Shown piece by piece: positions 46,101 through 54,520 of a stretch of 64,000 nt of DNA. The position numbers were made by a program, and so were the translations under genes. The stretch comes from Monomorium pharaonis (lineage: Eukaryota > Arthropoda > Insecta > Hymenoptera > Formicidae). Where the stretch lies: contig NC_050467.1 in NCBI RefSeq assembly GCF_013373865.1, forward strand, positions 27,240,996 to 27,304,995. Reading direction: 5' to 3'. Under the pieces are notes generated by a model. The model did no database searches. It was not told the origin of the DNA and saw only the letters and a list, made by a program, of their open reading frames with translations. Numbering within the stretch: the first letter of the stretch is position 1; every line of letters starts with the position of its first letter.

Positions 46101-47898
46101 ACAAGATATAAAGTGCAGAAAGGTGACACCTAAAGGTGCACCTGATCAAAGTTTCTCTTACAACTATAAGTTACAGCTGAAACAAAATCAAAATCGAATT
46201 ACGATTAATAACAATAAAGAACGTGAAAAAACCGAATCTGACATATCAGATGATTCGAGGAAAACGATTGAATTAATAAAGCTAAGTGATAGCGAAGAAA
46301 GCAGTCAAGGTGATGTAATCGATACATGCATCATTCCAGGAAAGTTTAGCTACATAAATGCTGACGACCTCATCGAAAATAGCAGTAATGAGTTGCTAGT
46401 ACAAAATAATAGTAATTCAAGCTATGAAATATACGAAATAAAGCCGAACCTTAAACAAAACGAATGGTTCGCAAATAAATCATCGATTCAGATCGATTAC
46501 GAAGATGCTAGCGTAGCAAAAGACAATTACAACGTGATTGGCTCAAGCTTTCACAAGCCGACCAATCAGACGAAAACTAACAACCAATCAAAATCGTCAA
46601 ACAAAGGCGAGCCCGTAGCTATAAAACCACAGCCCGACGAGCGACAGCAGTCAATATCACATCGACACGCGAAGGGTAAACTTCATCCTAACGAAGTAAG
46701 ACGCGAAATAATAAGTAGCAAACAGCAAAGTGCACCAAGTGCAAGTAAAAGTGCATCGAAGATCACTTATAAACACAGTTCTCATAAACGAAAGAGAAAC
46801 ATGGAGTTGGAGAATGAAGAAAAGGAAGCTATGAAGAGAGCGACCGCAAGCCTTCTCTATGAAAAACTAAGAAAGAAGAAAAGACGCAGGATCGCGTACT
46901 TAAAAAGTGTAACAATAGAAAACAAGGCTACAAGAGAAAATCTCGAGCCTGAGCAAGTTCAAGAAATGCTCAAAGCTGACGAAGAGCAAGCGGACGATAT
47001 GTTCGAAACTCTGAAACGCAAACACGAAGAAGCCACTAATATCGACATGCTAGTAGATATAGCAAACGTATCCCTAGCAGGCAAACATGTCGCAACGATC
47101 AAAACAATGATCAATATAGAAACAATCGAAAATTTCGATAGGGTAAACATCCCACCCACACGTCTAACTATTGACATAGTTAAGGGTGAAATTAAAGTAA
47201 TAGCCCGAGAATGCGGAATGCATATAGTGCAGCAAAGTACTGTACCTGATTCAGAAAGTGCAGCTGAGGACACGCAACCACAACAACCACAACAACTCGA
47301 AGAGGAAGATGAAGAAGCGATGGATGAACAACCGAAGCTAACCCCGAGTGAAAGCAGCGAACAACCACAAGCTGAAAAAGAAAAGCGTACACCTCAAAAG
47401 AAACAAATGCACGAAAATAAAGAAAACGAAACGTTTTCTAGCAGCATCTCTGAAACCTGCAAAACATCAAAGAGAACTGCAAAGATAATCAGGATTGAAA
47501 ATCCAAAGGTATTATCTGTGACAAAGAAAAATAAGTCATGGGTAGTCCAAAACAAACAAAGTCCTGAAAAAGTAATATTAAACAAAAAGAAGAAGAAAAG
47601 TACACCTCTCATCGAAAGTGACGAATCAGCTGACGACCCAGAACCGCCGACTACACCTGGAAAGGAACTCAATCTGCCCATAAAGGCCAGTTTAAGTCCT
47701 TTGGCGCGGGTGGTGAAACCGCCCAGAGGGGACCACGAGACCGAGGAGCAGCGGAGCGAGCCAGAGGATGCAGCCGACCTGAGGGGAGCAACAACGTCAA
47801 CCCCGAAGTCCACCAGATCTGAGCGAAGCGTGATTCGAACAACCAGCGTTCGTCTAAAAAGGTTGGGCGAAGCAAAATCATATACAGACAACAAATAG
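40180..47898 (+). CDS. Gag-pol polyprotein of element D, intact (2572 aa)
   Basis: Single polyprotein for capsid assembly, reverse transcription and integration. Start ATG 40180 (MSSDDGKATE). Capsid-like Gag about 153-300 (GGWLKNPF, SNWFDVREP); no CCHC knuckle. Protease DTGA 556-559. RT YLDD 865-868. RNase H D1014 and TDH near 1083. Integrase zinc residues H1219, H1224, C1254, C1257; core D1286, D1346, E1381; GPY 1521-1523. About 1000 extra residues follow. A second protease-like DTRG is at 1694-1697, an SSYEI...NEWF motif near 2080-2097, a basic helical block near 2225-2260 (KLRKKKRRRIAY) and a conserved SPLARVVKPPRGD tail. Typical Ty3/gypsy Pol ends soon after GPY. The last 61 codons lie in the LTR. 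No envelope-like signal or membrane segment was seen, so it is probably not an infectious retrovirus. Confidence 0.96.
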   Translation: MSSDDGKATERDYTKPPVQHTPKKPTSEDRVTRSKTKAATETATRVVSEMDVERINKILEENEALKTRLRQRELTDESEVAMPRNDDIVLLLVDIRNRLESLETRSKQCSDKAESASNVERASPTPVHNVTLTRDMTTDRGDNAIMHAKLPKGGWLKNPFDELRYYGKSDTQNPLKFFKKFEKIAAYEEIDEREQIYFFGKCMRGTASNWFDVREPESISEAKASFVDYFWGDEQQARFREEIYTGSYKTNDKLSMAEYALDMAKRAKHLDPPMSETEIIRNIKRHFGKEISREIRPTTVRNIEEFAKLLDDLEYEMRREKSTKAQIVATKAQALNKTAKAEIKNKYAKPEVKPETRVNNVEATETQRRMTPVVNKRRYQASDDRVYSQRATGSESWKQNNTKPNKEAYEERKTRTDYRQSKRGKDMSESESEDNAVGTEVVLYDRKVAKKAIKNLKSRESRNPSTERKAYKLPNVKSKREVAAITSKQRKTEDECKGESEALSDVEDRKVAIIRTRELIRDLEEVTKQDQSADTKKPKPYVRVKIGNVALKALIDTGAQISAVTKDLYDKLSTEAIDMRVIPIKQFVLRGAFNDKGQPIANRIQMEFQIENEKYTHEFYVVKKLTYEMILGFDFLNEQAAVLRCSQSKFHCEFHNETNKTSSESRENINAINADEATTHLNKLIAKYSKLFEEKIGRVTHYEHNIEMRTDKAFKSKTYPIPDAHRESVREHILDLEKEGIIKREATEYVNPLVVVVKKTGEIRLCLDARELNKKMSNDHDQPPTIDEVFRRIGSRKYFTTLDVAKAFWQIPLNEQSAKYTGFLFDNQTYVFKRLPFGLKTAGASFTRAIRKALGDKCDSFTIVYLDDILIASNTIEEHLFHLNYVLKRLEKVGFKLNASKCEFMKTEIKFLGHTFDEITAEMNEDTKTAIKNFARPKNKKGIQAFLGLVNWDRRFIKGLAEKTKPLENLLRKDTKFEWGSEQQRAFNAIKLAFDEAEKLYVIKADRKFGMYIDASKYGLGARLYQYKDSEPDKKYTIAYASRSLKGAELNYTVTEIECLALVWALKKWHTTLLGRKIQVHTDHRALKFLKASSADSSRIARWISFLNEFDLEICHVPGKDNKLADTLSRNNIENGYAKKSCNTKTIALIQQPNDKTETTEWVELIENAQNENDDLQLKLVEEPDRYFVRDNLIRVLTNDGERIAIPDNVRWRLVKRIHEYILHFGTDKTVEFAKQYFSINSLEKLARDVVASCYICQATKYYTRATRGVEYFDLPEKPEQTVSLDIFGPLPQSSKGNKYVLVIMDQFSKLTKFYVMPNQKLDIILDKLQLEYFNEIGIPDTILTDNGGQFITDRWKEFARGMGIQIRKTSPYNPQSNPVERVMREIGRIIRVYASERQVRWDKIIKRAEDTINSTVHTSTGYKPIQLHKNQDNLLVLDDRLKPREPESDEEDDTVETRIQRRVIQAAEVLRRRAEKRKVQTDKHEEAKPFEEGDQVWIRLHRRSDASRRLTRKIHLVYEGPYIIGRIIRPNAYLVVDDNNQVIGTFNARQLKPHREAKMMDPVQIQAMEEDLQRKEKPQERRRRHRQKIDEALINMIEIIQPEAMSDKSLNTLETTQLVEVSLSQSGNLQRDFDTKNEVTKEAVKHVKRRRRQFISEKGMRYISRIRKLLSGDIKAHHVMGQVNEIRVNIIMDTRGEFNVITTKAVEKIEELSEQLPRTTQSSEIPAYLKRERYAKIEAVKINVQVFGRTIKIEAMELEGDEACLILARNARRQLANQIRESRNLPSKSPNEIHKVQSSNTKRKRHEETSELERWDSKKSKTVMQQWEEQMSRMRDKLTQWEAISVISRPEERTISQENIMTKVHLRPTTDKEQLQETSDESQETIPGTVGPKTSKRVPKSRVICQKTTQTSTCTEINDVPKIVSLAEIRGRSDDEVKVLTSNLSTVNAKDELNDAKDKPAQKKNANHNEKSVQDIKCRKVTPKGAPDQSFSYNYKLQLKQNQNRITINNNKEREKTESDISDDSRKTIELIKLSDSEESSQGDVIDTCIIPGKFSYINADDLIENSSNELLVQNNSNSSYEIYEIKPNLKQNEWFANKSSIQIDYEDASVAKDNYNVIGSSFHKPTNQTKTNNQSKSSNKGEPVAIKPQPDERQQSISHRHAKGKLHPNEVRREIISSKQQSAPSASKSASKITYKHSSHKRKRNMELENEEKEAMKRATASLLYEKLRKKKRRRIAYLKSVTIENKATRENLEPEQVQEMLKADEEQADDMFETLKRKHEEATNIDMLVDIANVSLAGKHVATIKTMINIETIENFDRVNIPPTRLTIDIVKGEIKVIARECGMHIVQQSTVPDSESAAEDTQPQQPQQLEEEDEEAMDEQPKLTPSESSEQPQAEKEKRTPQKKQMHENKENETFSSSISETCKTSKRTAKIIRIENPKVLSVTKKNKSWVVQNKQSPEKVILNKKKKKSTPLIESDESADDPEPPTTPGKELNLPIKASLSPLARVVKPPRGDHETEEQRSEPEDAADLRGATTSTPKSTRSERSVIRTTSVRLKRLGEAKSYTDNK

Positions 47899-49772
47899 CG
47901 CGAGATAGAGTCATGTTTAACGCGCTAGTCGACCTTATTCTTTTTATACTGTTTTAGTTATGTGTACTATTTTCATTTATCTAGTCGTAAAATACGATAT
48001 ATTGTTTAGTATCGCGAGATATAAAAACGCGACCAAGTTCTGTTAAGCGCGAAAAGAAATCGCGTAAAGATAAGTCTATTATTATTAACATGCGTGATAA
48101 CAATAAGTTCATGCGAAAAGTTATTTTAGTTTATTAGCGTAAAACGCGCGAATTCATTTATATTCTATTAGTTTGAGCGTACGTATTCGATACCTATTTT
48201 TTGGGCACATAATATGCCAGAGCTGTCAAGTCAGCTATTAATTTATCATTTTGTTTTAGTTTTCTCAATACTATTTCGTTTAAATATTTCATTTCTCGTA
48301 GCGTACGCGTATTCTATGTTTTTTACTATATTATAACCTTATTTAGCGTTAAAGTTAGTCATAAGTCATTTTTATGTATTCTGCAAGCAAAGTATGTAAA
48401 AGTGCAGAAGGTGGCACTGCAAAGTGCAGATGCCAAGTAAGGTTTAAAGACCTGTTGAAATAAACAAAGTTAAGATAAGGTACAGATAGTGGCACCTAAA
48501 GTGCACGTACCAGGTCAGGTTAAATACCTGTAACATATAAAATCATAAAATCAGTAAGTTAATTTAAGTACAGATGGTGGCACGTAAAGTGCAGGCACCA
48601 GGTCAGGTTAACTCCTGACATAATATAACGTTAGAGGTCAGGTACACAAAGTACCGCAACCGCACTTCTCAGTGCGATCGTAGACCCAGAACAGCGAGGA
48701 AATGTCCCATTGGCTGAAGGATCAGTGGAGGGGAGAGCAGGAGACTACACCAGCTCGGAGAGCAGCCATTGGCCGCAAAGTGGGAAGCGCGGGAGCCAGC
48801 GAGCGACGCTATCACCCCATTGGCCAGCATCTCTGGAGGGAAGCTCATCTCAACGCTGATTGGCCGAGACATCGCCGACATCCTACATTATATAATGGGG
48901 TACCACAGTACACCATGAGCTTAGTCTAATCCCAGTTCTCGATGGGAAAAGACCTCCGCGACTTTAATTCGCGTATACAAAAGGTCGAAGACCAAGTTCC
49001 GCGGGAGTGCACTCGCGTAACGAAAAGTGCAGCACCGAATGCGAGTAGGTGCAGCAGAAAAGATTTTCTGCATACGTAGCGATGATTAATCGTGCGAAAT
49101 CCGTACTCGACGATAATTTAGCGTCGCGTCCGAGAACTATTATATTAATTGGTGACGGGAGAATTACGAAAGTGTCGTACACGATTGTGAAGGAAGCATC
49201 GCGTACGGGAGTTATGTTAAAGTAGGTTAAGTGTTTGTTTAATAAATTCTATAAGTGTTTAACGAAATTATAACCTACTTGGTGATTTATTACTTACCTG
49301 CAAACGTACCTGCATGTGATCCACGACGGCGAATCCTGGGAGATCCTGAAAATAAAAAGCGTTCTATCACAATCCGGGAGCGAGGGGTTTTCGTTCTGAA
49401 ATTAAATTTACTCACCTGAGCGTATTCCTGGAAGGACGACGACGAATCCTGGGCAATCCTGACGATCCAGCAGCGGCGGCAGCAGCACCTGAAAATAAAA
49501 GGAGAAAATTAGTAATAGTGATACGATTCGTTAAAGTGAAAGTGTCCTATTGAACTTCGAGTGGATTACTCATCTCGGAAGTGTCAACCACCTTCCGACG
49601 GCAGACGCGGGTCAGGCTGAAGTATCCCGACGGATGCACAACCTTGCTTCTTGACAGGTTAAAGGAGCTGGCGACCAGACAGAGACGCGAGAGCGGTTAT
49701 TCCGAAAGGTTTGTGATTCATTATTTTCCTGTTGCAAATTCTTTTTCCACCTCACGCTCGCGATCGGTTACA
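47714..49772 (+). repeat. 3' LTR of element D
   Basis: A 2059-bp copy of 37781-39847, lacking nine bases near 48778. It is preceded by GGCGCGGGTGG and ends CGGTTACA before ACCTAACC. The first 185 bases are coding. Confidence 0.95.
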
Positions 49773-49791
49773 ACCTAACCTAACCTAACCT
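49773..49791 (+). repeat. Telomere-type repeat between D and F
   Basis: ACCT followed by three AACCT units, then the TG of the F LTR. Confidence 0.95.
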
Positions 49792-50120
49792 TGCAGCCGA
49801 CGGCTACAGCCGCCAACGCACCGATCCGAGACCTGTCCATCAACATCACAAGGATGATCCCGACGCCGACGAACGGGCGGACGACGGGAGACGACGGAGC
49901 TCAACCCCGATGCAGAACACCGCCGACGTCGCCGAGAAAGCGAGCGAGCGAGCCAACGCCGACGCCGAAGACGACGGATCAACCGAGCGGACAGGTAGAC
50001 GAGCCGGATGACTCACATCCGCACCCGGACGCCGAGACAGCCACCCTACGAGGGGGACAGCGAGATGACAGTGAGGAGGAATTACCCCCCGCATCTCAGT
50101 TCATTGAGATGTAACAAAAG

Positions 50121-50615
50121 ACTTTGCGAGCGTTACATCCCGCGTACGACAAGCGCGATATTCAATTATGTTATTCCGAAAAGATTTATTCATTTTGTTA
50201 ATTATATTTTAAGTTAGCTACGCGTAGAGGCACCGCGTAAAACGCCGAAGCCGAGCGAGCGAGCATGCGTGTGTATGTGTGTGAGACCGCGTATGCGAAG
50301 CGCTATGCGAGATAACGTTGTAACGCAAATATTATTATTAAATATATATATATTTTATACGTGTGTGAAAATATCATATTCTATTATTATAGTTAGTATC
50401 TTACGCGAAGAAGCGTTGTTTGTACTATTCATATTCCATTTATTAAGATAAAGATACAGTATGTTATTCTAAACAATTTTATTAAATATTATAAATATTC
50501 CCGACCCGCATTGCAGGGCCCGCGACGAGATTATCGCCGTGAATCGGACGACGTTGCGAAGAACGCCTTACGAGCAGGCAACCCGACTTGCTCAAGTGAC
50601 AGGTCGAGGTTAGGT
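50121..50615 (+). other. U3 of F LTR left of the nested insertion, with telomere-like motif
   Basis: AT-rich U3 with a (TA)n-like run near 50341-50352. At its right edge GGTCGAGGTTAGGTTG (50602-50617) contains two TTAGG-type units on the + strand and is where the G element inserted. A frame open across 50511-50615 would join the small ORF in the unsplit LTR, but it has no ATG and is closed by TAG in the 3' LTR copy. Confidence 0.5.
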
Positions 50616-51760
50616 TGTGACCGAACATGCTCACAGAATTTAATAAATCCTAGAGAATCTTATTATTTCCACAGAATTCTTACTTATCACGGTCGCCAGG
50701 TCGGTGAATTGCCCCGCCGCCAGGGTGTGGTCACGGCCCTTTGTCTCGATCGGCCGGACGTTAAAATGCGCCTACACGGCTGCTGAATGCGGAAGTCCAC
50801 GTGGAATTACGTCCGCTCACACTTGGCTGGGACCCCCGCGTCGTGGAATCCTCTGGGGTGCTTCGCTGCGTGGTCGGCGTCGGATGACGCAATCTCCCGC
50901 CACTAACGGTCACTCGCCCAGGATAGGAAAATTGGGTCGCACGAGTAAACAAAGGCTTTCTGATGTACACACAACTCGATTTATTGCTTATTTCACGCAC
51001 ACACTCACACTACGGCATTCGGTCGCCCACGCGTGTGTCGTGATTCACTTATCTAGCGTGACGCCTCTCGCATAACGCACGCAGACATCGCGAATTTATT
51101 ACGCGCTCGCGTTTATTTACATGCGCGGAAAGAATCTGCAAGGCATGGCTCGCGGGTGTTGTCGCGGAACTATTAATTCGCGCCCGTTACTGCCAATGCA
51201 CTAATTACGACTTAATCGTGTACAAGATCGCGCGGGAAGACGTAACACGCACGCACGTCCGTCTCCCAAGACGTCTCGTTGCAGACTTTTTGTCGTTAGG
51301 ACGCCGAGCCGTTCGTTCACATTCATCCCTACCACTCGGTGCACCCCGATTGGCTTGTTGTCGTCAGGCTGTAGTCTGTCGCCAATCGGTGAGCATCGAA
51401 TGGTATCTCACTCACTCATGCTTCTTTTCTCGCTCTGATGCTATGGCACCGCATGCGCAATGCGTTCGAAATCCATAGCGCCGAGCGAGCGATCTCGCAA
51501 TGCGATTGGTTGCACTGGTCCGTGCATACGGACTGCCTTAGAGGCTTAATGTCCCAAAATGATTAATAATCAAATAAAATGAAATGTATTGCCTAATTTG
51601 GCATTAAACAAAGTAAACTACTTAAGGAATTTTCATTCGCATCGAGCGAAATGCGTTTTGCACAATATTACGGACCAGTGTACTTTACAGGGTGAACGCG
51701 CCTTAAGCGTCGCTATAACGATTTATAACATGAATAATTAATCGCATAATCATGCGTTGG

Positions 51761-51958
51761 CTATATAATATGTTCCGTTTCGCCTGTCGTGGCTTCATAT
51801 ATTTGCCACAGAACGGTCGCGATTCCCTCTCGTTCATGAGATATAGAAATTGTTACAAAAACGTGGTAGATGATATCCCACCAATAAATATTGAAATAAA
51901 GAACGATAGTTTGGGGAATCTCAATCGTTATTTCGCGGTTTACGCGTCTCGCATACAT
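51761..51958 (-). CDS. Conserved small ORF in U3 of G LTR (65 aa)
   Basis: ATG 51958 (MYARRVNREI) to the stop at 51761. The frame is open upstream to 52003 through RLGCPW, encoded by the telomere-like motif. It aligns without gaps over most of its length with the F ORF at 53268-53456. Shared elements are MY.RR, IEIP, LYF.I.W, IYHVF and a W..Y(D/E) near the end. Many codons differ only in the third base (TAT/TAC, CAT/CAC, ATT/ATC), as expected under selection on protein. No known family recognised. The alternating hydrophobic residues suggest beta strands. Confidence 0.6.
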   Translation of the reverse strand: MYARRVNREITIEIPQTIVLYFNIYWWDIIYHVFVTISISHEREGIATVLWQIYEATTGETEHII

Positions 51959-51988
51959 GTTAATATCAATGCGTAGGTATGACCATGG

Positions 51989-52010
51989 GCAACCTAACCT
52001 CAACCTGTCA
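51989..52010 (-). other. Telomere-like motif inside G LTR
   Basis: On the minus strand GACAGGTTGAGGTTAGGTTG, then CCCATGG. The F LTR has the same block as GACAGGTCGAGGTTAGGTTG, then CCCATGG (63411-63437). The motif therefore predates the split of F and G. It lies just upstream of, and in frame with, the small ORF. Confidence 0.7.
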
Positions 52011-52889
52011 CTTCGGGCTGGCCGGTTCCCATGTACCTTATGCCGCTCGCGGTCCTTGGCTGCGTGTGTCTCTGTTTAATAAGAGCACAGCGATTTGTTT
52101 ATAACATATTACGGAACGTAACAAATGAAATAATAGATATAGATATAGAATAACATGCAAAATATATATTTATTCCGGCTCTGCCGTTTAACGCACTCGT
52201 ATATAAAACGTATAAACTATTCACGCACGCAAACATCCCACACACTCCTACACACACATACACGCACGCACGGCTCGGCGCACGCGATCGGAGCAATCTA
52301 TCGGGTGTTTCACGTTTATTCTGCGTGCAGATTAACAAAATTAAATAATATCCGCTTTATCTCGCGGTTTCGACATTCCTGTCGTTACAACGTAACATAA
52401 AATATAATCTGCGCTTCGCTGCGCTTACACTGTGTATCCCTCGCTATCGCGGTATCGGGTTTAACAATATAAACTCAAATAATGCTTTATAAATGTATCC
52501 AAATTACAATGCGGTTCTTCCGCTATCACACAGATAAACAATATATATATATCTAAATATTATACTGACTTTACAGTGAAGCAATGTTAATTTGCGGTCT
52601 TGCCGCTACAAACCAAGTATGAATGAAATAAAATATTAATGAGTTTAACTCTATATAAAGAATATAATGCAATCTCGTTGCTATAACTCGATATAAATAT
52701 GTAATGTTAATTTAACGTGCAAATATAATTTGTATTCTCGCCGCTGCGAGTATTCTTAAAGCTATCGGCTTAATTATTATAACCTTAGTCTAACGCTATT
52801 AATATATTGATATAAACACACTTATAACTATCTTAAAACTACACTGCACGATTCAATGTTCTCGCGCACAGAGTTCTTAGCGTGACGCA

Positions 52890-53233
52890 TCACACTGTGA
52901 CGTCGCGTCCAACAGGGGGAACGTAGCAGTCTCCCTCGTCCCCTCCGTCGCTTTGGGCAGTCAGCTGACTCGGCGGGACCGGTGAGTCATACGTTGCCGG
53001 CTCGTCCGCCGGTGCTTGGCTTGCCGCTTGCACGGTTATGTCCGAGTCGGGCGTCGGACTCGGCGTCGGCGTCGTCCTCGGCGTCGGCGTCGGCGTTGTC
53101 CTCGGCGTCGTTGTCGGCCTCGGTGTCGGCGTCGGCCTCGGTGACTGCGTCTGTCTCGGCGCCTCGTCCATCCTCGCCACGGTAATCCTCACGTCCCGGA
53201 TCGGTGCAACGTCGGGTGTACCTGGCGGTTGCA
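52890..53233 (-). pseudogene. LTR-encoded C-terminal tail of family G gag-pol (orphan)
   Basis: Minus-strand frame, stop at 52890, reading inward from the TG end of the G LTR (53233). It matches the LTR-encoded tail of F (APIRDL.I...R) and then expands into a TPTPRTTPTP-type low-complexity run from GTCGGC-like hexamers at about 53040-53160. Without an internal gene it cannot be expressed as such. Confidence 0.65.
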
Positions 53234-53267
53234 AGGTTGCCCATGGTATAGAGACGGGCGAGATAAC

Positions 53268-53456
53268 ATGTACCACAGGCGCATTGCCGAGCGCATAATC
53301 ATTGAGATTCCAACTTCGGTAACGCTGTATTTTACAATACAGTGGTTTAATAGAATTTATCATGTATTTATAATTATTACAATCTCAGAGAGACCAATGG
53401 GAATGTCAGTGATTACGTGGGAAGTATACGATAGTACCGTGGATAACACGGGATAA
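53268..53456 (+). CDS. Conserved small ORF in U3 of F 5' LTR (62 aa)
   Basis: ATG 53268 (MYHRRIAERI) to TAA 53456. It has the same length and sequence as 63460-63648 in the 3' LTR except one Ile/Val. Homologous to the G ORF (51761-51958), with mostly conservative or silent change. It contains IIIEIP, LYFTIQWF, IYHVFIIITIS and TWEVYDST. No signal peptide or known domain is recognised. It precedes the main LTR promoter region, so an upstream or read-through transcript would be needed. Confidence 0.6.
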   Translation: MYHRRIAERIIIEIPTSVTLYFTIQWFNRIYHVFIIITISERPMGMSVITWEVYDSTVDNTG

Positions 53457-53459
53457 TTA

Positions 53460-54520
53460 TTATTCATTTTGTTTTGTATCGAGTCTATTCAACTCGTAGA
53501 TTAATTATTTTATCCTTTTAATTAAGCTTACGAAGGCTCAGGTCCACCAGCCAATCAGAACGCTCATTTTCTTAAATGAGTGATTACTCCCATCAGGAGA
53601 GCGATAATTAAAATCGCTTAAGTAACTTTTCTTTATAGACGCTACTTGTTATAGCGCACATGATTTCGACGATGTACGTCGAGATAAATAATTAACGCAA
53701 AGACCTGAGGCTTTAACTTTGCGTTCAAACATACCATAAGGTATAGAACGCCGTGGTGTCGATATGCGCATGCGACCCCATGGCGTGCGAGCGAGAGGGA
53801 CGCTTTGTATGAGTGAGATAACCTCTCGATGCTCGCCGATTGGCGAAAGAACAATGCATGGTAACAACGAGCCAATCGAGGAGCATCGAAGAGGGGAGTG
53901 AATGTGGAAACAGCGGCTCGGCGTACCGATTGTAAAAAAGTTTGCCTGGAGACTCGAACGAGCACGGACGTGTCTCTCCTCGAGTTCCCGCGTTATTAAT
54001 ACGCATACCTCGTGTGATAGTGATAACGGGCGCGTAATTAAAAGAATTTCGCGACACAACCCGCGAGCTATCGCCAATAGGCATTTTTTCCGCGTAACAT
54101 TCGCGACGCGTTAATTATTGCGAATTTCCGACACCGCGTTGTGCGAGAGGCGCGGCCGGAAGCAATACGTGCGTGCGATGCGTGAAAGGGCATAGCCACC
54201 GCAATTATGTGCGTGCGTGAATAATCTGTTTGTAAAATAAAGCAGAGTAAGGTGCATATCAATAGTGTGGCATATTTAATTATCGTGCAACCCAATATCC
54301 TTCCCGGGCGAGTCCATTGTCTAGCGTCGATTGCATCATCCCACGCGGACGAGAGAGAACGTGATCCCGAGGATTGGACGAGGTCTACGAGATACCCAAG
54401 CGACTCTACAAGCATACGAGCGAGGGGATACTCGGATTTTTGACTGCATCAGACGGAATTCCGAAGCGGCCGTAGCGAGGGCAAGGCCGACCTTCCACCT
54501 TGGCGGCGAGGTAAAACACC
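53460..54520 (+). promoter_or_regulatory. U3-R-U5 region of F LTR
   Basis: Two facing CCAAT-type boxes (CCGATTGGCG near 53828 and AGCCAATCGA near 53871) lie in a block also present in G. AATAAA is at 54236-54241. No clear TATA box was found, so the start of R is unknown. Short ORFs here on either strand have no support. Confidence 0.4.

Larger units (their letters stand above)
37781..49772 (+). mobile_element. Complete family D LTR retrotransposon with intact gag-pol
   Basis: A 12.0-kb element with 5' LTR 37781-39847, interior 39848-47713 and 3' LTR 47714-49772, flanked by ACCT (37777-37780 and 49773-49776). The LTRs differ by a 9-bp indel and about half a dozen substitutions. The single 2572-codon gag-pol frame is unbroken. 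This is the best candidate for an autonomous copy in the window. Confidence 0.96.
50616..53233 (-). mobile_element. Solo LTR of related family G, nested in F LTR, reverse orientation
   Basis: On the minus strand, TGCAACCGCC...TTCGGTCACA, 2618 bp, flanked by AGGT at 50612-50615 and 53234-53237. Its sequence is homologous to the F LTR along its length. Shared parts include the coding tail (52890-53233 region), telomere-like motif, small ORF, U3 blocks around an ATTGG pair and a PBS-like TGGCGACCGTGA near 50687-50698. No interior is present, so it is a recombined solo LTR. Confidence 0.92.

Noticed and set aside
40180..47898. Envelope gene in the long C-terminal region
   Set aside because: No signal peptide, membrane anchor, cysteine pattern or furin-type context was seen; the region is charged and low-complexity.
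52230..52275. CA-rich microsatellite as a functional site
   Set aside because: Short imperfect ACAC/CACG run inside the G LTR with no counterpart elsewhere.
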